Source of the DNA: Actinomycetales bacterium
GTDB taxonomy: Bacteria; Actinomycetota; Actinomycetes; Actinomycetales; Actinomycetaceae
NCBI GenBank assembly: GCA_012513625.1
Contig: JAAZBW010000485.1
Coordinates: forward strand, 1 to 9,389
Direction of reading: 5' to 3'
DNA length: 9,389 nt
Each line of letters opens with the position of its first letter. Within the stretch, counting starts at the first letter, position 1. A program made the translations under genes and the position numbers. The notes under the pieces were generated by a model that saw only the letters and a program-made list of their open reading frames with translations, searched no databases and had not been told where the DNA came from. Shown here one piece after another: positions 6,621 through 9,389 of the stretch.

Positions 6621-6713
6621 GTACGGTTGCGGCTGCGCTCGCCGCCCATCGCCGGCGCCCCACGAAACTGCGCACACCCGGCGGGATCACACCGATTACG
6701 GGACCATGGTCGG

Positions 6714-7598
6714 ATGGCGATCCTCATCGACCAGCCGCGTTGGCCGAACCACGGCACCCTCTGGGCGCACGTGGTCTCGGACAGCTCGCTCAGCGAGCTG
6801 CACGGGTTCGCCGCGGCCGCGGGCATCCCGGCGCGCGGCTTCGACCACGACCACTACGACGTCCCCGCCCGACTCCACACCGAACTCATCGCGCGCGGAG
6901 CGGAGCCGGTCACCTCACTCGAGCTCGCCCGCCGCCTCATCGACGCCGGCCTCCGCGTGCGCGCCCGCGACCGTACCCCCTCCCGTGCGGTTGCCACCGA
7001 GGAACTGCAACGCCGGTGGCAGGAACTCCTCCCGCAGCATGCCGAACGCGGGGTGGCGCTGCTCGCCCGCTGGAGCGAGCGGCACCGGCACTATCACGAT
7101 GTGCGCCACCTGGCCCACTGCCTCACCTCCCTCGATGAGCTCACGGATTCCGCGCCGGAGCGGCCGGTGGCCCTCGCCGCCTGGTACCACGACGCCGTCT
7201 ACGAGGGCGTGCCCGGCGAGGACGAGGAGGCCTCCGCTGTGCTCGCAGAGCGGGAACTCGAGGAGGTGATCGGCCGCGCCGAGGCCCGTGAGGTGGGCCG
7301 CCTCGTCCGCCTCACCGCCGCCCACGCTCCCGGGCTCGATGACGAGCGCGGCACCCTCCTCTCGGACGCCGACCTCTCGATCCTGGCCGTCAACAACGGC
7401 CGCTACCACGTCTACCTCCGCGACGTTCGCCTCGACTTCGCACACGTGGGAGACGCAGACTTCCGGGAGGGGCGCCGCCGAGTGGTGGAAGGTCTGCTGG
7501 CCACCGAGCCGCTGTTCCGCACCCACCGCGGCCACGCGCTCTGGGAGGCGGCGGCCCGCGCCAACCTCCTCGGAGAGTTGCAGTTCCCGGCGCGCTGA
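6714..7598 (+). CDS. DUF4031-HD domain fusion protein
   Basis: A 294-aa protein. Residues 1 to about 85 match DUF4031 (MAILIDQPRWPNHGTLWAHV at the very start, then SDSSLSELH and GFDHDHYDV), a small domain of unknown function. From about residue 95 it is a predicted metal-dependent HD-superfamily phosphohydrolase of the COG4339 kind, with YHDVRH (127-132), WYHDAVYEG (157-165) and SDADLSIL (217-224) supplying the metal-binding His and Asp residues. The substrate is unknown and the protein is likely cytoplasmic. The frame stays open upstream to 6303 through array 2, but the ATG at 6714 is chosen because DUF4031 proteins begin with this exact strand. The Shine-Dalgarno is weak (GGGA about 10 nt upstream). 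The gene follows the activase gene on the same strand but array 2 intervenes, so joint transcription is doubtful. It ends 12 bp before a different repeat block. Confidence 0.9.
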   Translation: MAILIDQPRWPNHGTLWAHVVSDSSLSELHGFAAAAGIPARGFDHDHYDVPARLHTELIARGAEPVTSLELARRLIDAGLRVRARDRTPSRAVATEELQRRWQELLPQHAERGVALLARWSERHRHYHDVRHLAHCLTSLDELTDSAPERPVALAAWYHDAVYEGVPGEDEEASAVLAERELEEVIGRAEAREVGRLVRLTAAHAPGLDDERGTLLSDADLSILAVNNGRYHVYLRDVRLDFAHVGDADFREGRRRVVEGLLATEPLFRTHRGHALWEAAARANLLGELQFPAR

Positions 7599-7610
7599 GC
7601 GCCACTTCTC

Positions 7611-7877
7611 GACGGCGCCGCTCACGTTCCCGCGGGAACGCCCCTCCCGTTGTACTGCCTCTCGACGGCGCCGCTCACGTTCCCGCGGCAAGGCCCCTCC
7701 CGCCGCACTGCTTCCCGACGGCGCCGCTCACGTTCCCGCGGCAAGGCCCCTCCCGCCGCGCCGCGCCGGTCAGAGGCCTTCCCGCGGGAACGCCCCTCCC
7801 GCCGCACTGCTGCCGGACGGCGCCGCTCACGTTCCCGCGGCAAGGCCCCTCCCGCCGCGCCGCGCCGGTCAGAGGCC
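7611..7877. repeat. 53/99-bp tandem repeat block between convergent genes
   Basis: Units beginning GACGGCGCCGCTCACGTTCC start at 7611, 7664, 7717 and 7816 (steps of 53, 53 and 99 bp); a partial unit lies at about 7780-7815. The 62 bp at 7717-7778 and 7816-7877 are identical. The first unit contains the perfect palindrome CGTTCCCGCGGGAACG (7625-7640); others carry a changed form (CGGCAAGG). The block fills the gap between the HD gene and the epimerase gene and includes the epimerase stop codon. Frames open across it encode only Arg/Ala/Pro repeats and are not considered genes. Confidence 0.93.
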
Positions 7878-8852
7878 GCGGGACTCCGCGATCACCGTCT
7901 CGAGCAGCCGTGCGATCCGCTCGTCCGTGACCCGCCGCGACGGATCCGCATCATGCCACTCCACAATCTCCCGCGCACCCTCTGCCCACGGGATCTGCGC
8001 CGACCACCCCGGTGCGATGTCGCGGATCTTGGTGTTGTCGAAGATCCGAGTATTCGCCTTGTCGCCTGCAATCGAGGCTCCCATCCGCTCATCGTGCGCC
8101 GCCACGATCGCGGATGGCACCTGCACGATCTCCGCCTCTGCGCCGGCGGCGGCCAGCAGCACCTCCGTGATCTCCCTCCAGGTGGGCGCCTCCTCACACG
8201 TGATGTGGAAGGCGTCGCCAGCCACGTCGTCTCGGCCGAGCAGCTGGACGAAAGCCCGCGCAAAGTCCGAGGCGTGGGTGAGGGTCCAACGTGAGTGACC
8301 GTCGTCGGGAACGATCACCGGTCGGCCGGAGCGGGCGAGCTCCACCGCGGTCCAGCCGCCCGCAATGGGCACGAGCGAGCCGTCGTAGGTGTGGGAGGGG
8401 CGCACGACCGTGACCGGGAAGCCGGACTCGCGGTACTCCTCGATCAGCAGGTCCTCGCACGCGATCTTGTCCCGCGAGTACTCCCAGTAGGGATTGCGTA
8501 GCGGCGTGGATTCGGTGATCGGGAGGCGCAACGGCGGCGTCTGGTAGGCGGACGCCGAGCTGATGAACACGAACTGGCCCACGCGGTTGCGGAACCACTC
8601 GATGTCCTGCGCCACGTGCGCGGGCGTGAAGGCGAGGAAGTCGATGGCCACGTCGTAGTTCTCCCGCGCGAGCAGATCCTCCACCACGCTGCTGGTGCGG
8701 ATGTCCCCGGTGGCGAAGCTGACCCCGGGGGGCGTTCCCCCCGCCGACGACGTTCCCCGCGTCACCACCGTGAGCTCGGCCCCCGCCGCGCTCGCCTCTC
8801 GCACCACCGCACCCGAGATAACGCCGGTGCCGCCCAGGATCAGAACCTTCAC
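7869..8852 (-). CDS. NAD(P)-dependent epimerase/dehydratase (atypical extended SDR)
   Basis: A 327-aa protein of the NAD-dependent epimerase/dehydratase family, with a Rossmann fold at the N-terminus. The dinucleotide motif is LILGGTGVISG (4-14), with Ser where GGTGFIG has its third Gly, as in a known bacterial subgroup that reads GGTGIIS. The acidic strand end is GD (49-50), the catalytic Ser lies in ISSASAY (97-103), and YSRDK (125-129) supplies the YxxxK pair. The substrate, probably a nucleotide sugar or related compound, cannot be told. The frame is open upstream to 9083, but that extension is low-complexity and non-conserved. The GTG at 8852 directly precedes KVLILGGTG, has no Shine-Dalgarno, and lies 6 nt after a -10-like GATACT, suggesting a leaderless mRNA. 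The last two codons and the stop lie inside a 62-bp repeat shared with the intergenic block. Confidence 0.92.
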   Translation of the reverse strand: MKVLILGGTGVISGAVVREASAAGAELTVVTRGTSSAGGTPPGVSFATGDIRTSSVVEDLLARENYDVAIDFLAFTPAHVAQDIEWFRNRVGQFVFISSASAYQTPPLRLPITESTPLRNPYWEYSRDKIACEDLLIEEYRESGFPVTVVRPSHTYDGSLVPIAGGWTAVELARSGRPVIVPDDGHSRWTLTHASDFARAFVQLLGRDDVAGDAFHITCEEAPTWREITEVLLAAAGAEAEIVQVPSAIVAAHDERMGASIAGDKANTRIFDNTKIRDIAPGWSAQIPWAEGAREIVEWHDADPSRRVTDERIARLLETVIAESRGL

Positions 8853-8858
8853 ATGAGA

Positions 8859-8864
8859 AGTATC
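8859..8864 (-). promoter_or_regulatory. Putative -10 box of a leaderless epimerase mRNA
   Basis: On the minus strand GATACT ends 6 nt before the GTG start codon, the spacing expected if transcription begins at the first base of the start codon. No Shine-Dalgarno is present. No good -35 is seen 16-19 bp upstream, so the promoter call is weak. Confidence 0.35.
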
Positions 8865-8928
8865 GTCTGGGCGGGGCTGGGCCGCGACCAGGGTTGCCAG
8901 TGCGGGGCGCTGGCCCGCCCGGCTCTGC

Positions 8929-9000
8929 CCGGTCCCGCGCCTGTGCGCCCGGCCGGCTGGCGCGGGGCCTTCTGTCCGGTCCCGCGCCTGTGCGCCCGGC
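8929..9000. repeat. 25-bp perfect duplication at 47-bp spacing
   Basis: The 25 bp at 8929-8953 (CGGTCCCGCGCCTGTGCGCC at its core) recur exactly at 8976-9000. The bases between are partly similar to those before the first copy, so an imperfect 47-bp tandem unit is likely. It lies in the roughly 400-bp stretch upstream of the epimerase start (8853-9250), where I see no convincing gene. Frames open here are artefacts of high GC. Confidence 0.8.
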
Positions 9001-9095
9001 GTTCGCCGCCGTTCTCCGGGCTGTTGCCGATTTCCGTCGCTACGTCCCGCTCGCCGTTGCGCCTGCTGCGCCTGCCCCGGCACTACCGCCGCACC

Positions 9096-9149
9096 AAAAG
9101 ATCATTGGGTGGGATGTTAGAGGTCTAACGTCTAACATCCCACCCAATG
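9096..9149 (-). terminator. Perfect 19-bp stem-loop followed by T-run
   Basis: Arms 9103-9121 and 9131-9149 are perfectly complementary over 19 bp with a 9-nt loop. On the minus strand the stem is followed after 3 nt by TTTT (9099-9096), so it fits a rho-independent terminator for a minus-strand gene entering from the right edge. The stem is less GC-rich than its surroundings. The loop contains GTCTAAC, repeated in the arm, so a dimeric repressor site is an alternative reading. Confidence 0.55.
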
Positions 9150-9152
9150 TGC

Positions 9153-9264
9153 AGGTGCGGTGGCGGCCAAGCCCCGCTGGAGGTGCGGTGGCGGCCAAGC
9201 CCCGCTGGACGTGCTGAGGCGGCCAAGCCCCGCTGGACGTGCTGAGGCGGCTACGCTCCCGCGG
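9153..9264. repeat. Four 28-bp tandem repeats
   Basis: Units start at 9153, 9181, 9209 and 9237. The first two are identical. The third differs at the left end (ACGTGCTGAG for AGGTGCGGTG) but keeps GCGGCCAAGCCCCGCTGG. The fourth keeps the third unit's left end and is degenerate at the right. The array lies between the 19-bp stem-loop and the edge reading frame. Confidence 0.92.
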
Positions 9265-9389
9265 AACGCGCTACGGTGCCTGCGTCACCCGTCTCGGCCG
9301 AGCCTGCGGCGACACCTGCGGGGACCAGTTCCGCGTCGGTAGCAGGTGCGCCATCGGCCGCAGCAACTGCGCCCGCTGCCATCTCCGCA
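9251..9389 (-). CDS. Possible C-terminus of an Ala-rich protein (partial)
   Basis: A minus-strand frame is open from the right edge to a TAG at 9251-9253. It gives 45 residues rich in Ala, Gly, Thr and acidic residues, without recognisable motifs and ending VARSAGA. A downstream stem-loop with a T-run on the same strand supports a transcript ending here. Against it, about 62% of third positions are G or C, lower than the genes nearby appear to have, and the plus strand of the same stretch also reads as an Ala/Pro/Ser/Thr-rich frame from a GTG at 9276. The stop lies inside the last 28-bp repeat unit. It could be a disordered protein tail or non-coding DNA. Confidence 0.3.
   Translation of the reverse strand, partial: AEMAAGAVAAADGAPATDAELVPAGVAAGSAETGDAGTVARSAGA

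Noticed and set aside
6303..6713. N-terminal extension of the DUF4031-HD gene back to 6303
   Set aside because: It overlaps the activase 3' end and translates array 2. The conserved DUF4031 strand begins exactly at the ATG at 6714.
2582..6826. A 1414-codon open frame on the minus strand opposite the activase gene
   Set aside because: It mirrors the codon structure of the activase gene. High GC at third positions removes stops on the opposite strand. The translation is low-complexity (His, Arg, Val, Glu) and shows no domain.
7288..8298. Long plus-strand frames across the HD gene end, repeat block and epimerase
   Set aside because: They run out of frame with the HD gene and antisense to the epimerase. 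The translation is Arg/Ser/Pro low complexity driven by repeats.
8853..9083. N-terminal extension of the epimerase to an ATG at 9083
   Set aside because: The extra 77 residues are Arg/Gln/Pro-rich, include the 47-bp duplication, and precede a complete Rossmann N-terminus.
9276..9389. Plus-strand Ala/Pro/Ser/Thr-rich frame starting at GTG 9276
   Set aside because: It is no better supported than the opposite-strand frame. There is no clear ribosome-binding site, and the stem-loop with T-run favours minus-strand transcription.
1..9389. tRNA, rRNA, insertion sequence or phage attachment site
   Set aside because: No cloverleaf, rRNA-like stretch, transposase motif or integrase was seen on either strand.

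Overview
The window is high-GC bacterial DNA. Gene families, codon choice (third positions mostly G or C), GTG starts and an SD-less gene start point to an actinomycete (Actinomycetota). The genus cannot be named from the sequence. Five genes are well supported: a patatin-like hydrolase (minus, runs off the left edge), a TetR-family regulator (minus), a very large fused 2-hydroxyacyl-CoA dehydratase activase/dehydratase-like protein of 1556 aa (plus), a DUF4031-HD fusion protein (plus) and an atypical NAD-dependent epimerase/SDR (minus). A sixth, Ala-rich reading frame at the right edge is weak.

Layout: patatin gene (3-530, minus); a 374-bp gap holding a 34-bp-period repeat array and G-quadruplex motifs; TetR gene (905-1522, minus); a 225-bp divergent regulatory region with several palindromes, one overlapping a likely -35 box; the giant activase gene (1748-6418, plus); a second 34-bp-period array; the DUF4031-HD gene (6714-7598, plus); a convergent gap filled with 53/99-bp repeats that run into the 3' end of the epimerase gene (7869-8852, minus); then about 400 bp of non-coding DNA with a 47-bp duplication, a perfect 19-bp stem-loop and four 28-bp tandem repeats; then the doubtful edge frame.

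The TetR gene and the activase gene form a divergent pair, so the regulator probably controls the activase and itself. The activase carries two ASKHA ATPase halves, each with a Cys pair 39 residues apart. This matches the [4Fe-4S]-binding spacing of the HgdC activator, so one chain could fold as an internal pseudo-dimer. The dehydratase-like part is fused in the same chain, and no separate HgdA/HgdB genes are nearby.

The most unusual aspect is the intergenic DNA. Except for the TetR/activase divergent region, which holds single palindromes instead, every gap between genes carries its own tandem or inverted repeat array. Two arrays 5.6 kb apart share the core GTCGACTGTGTGG and the same 34-bp period but have different linkers. 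Read in the direction of the upstream gene, both show sense copies first and antisense copies after. This could be a previously undescribed class of structured 3'-end or gene-boundary element.
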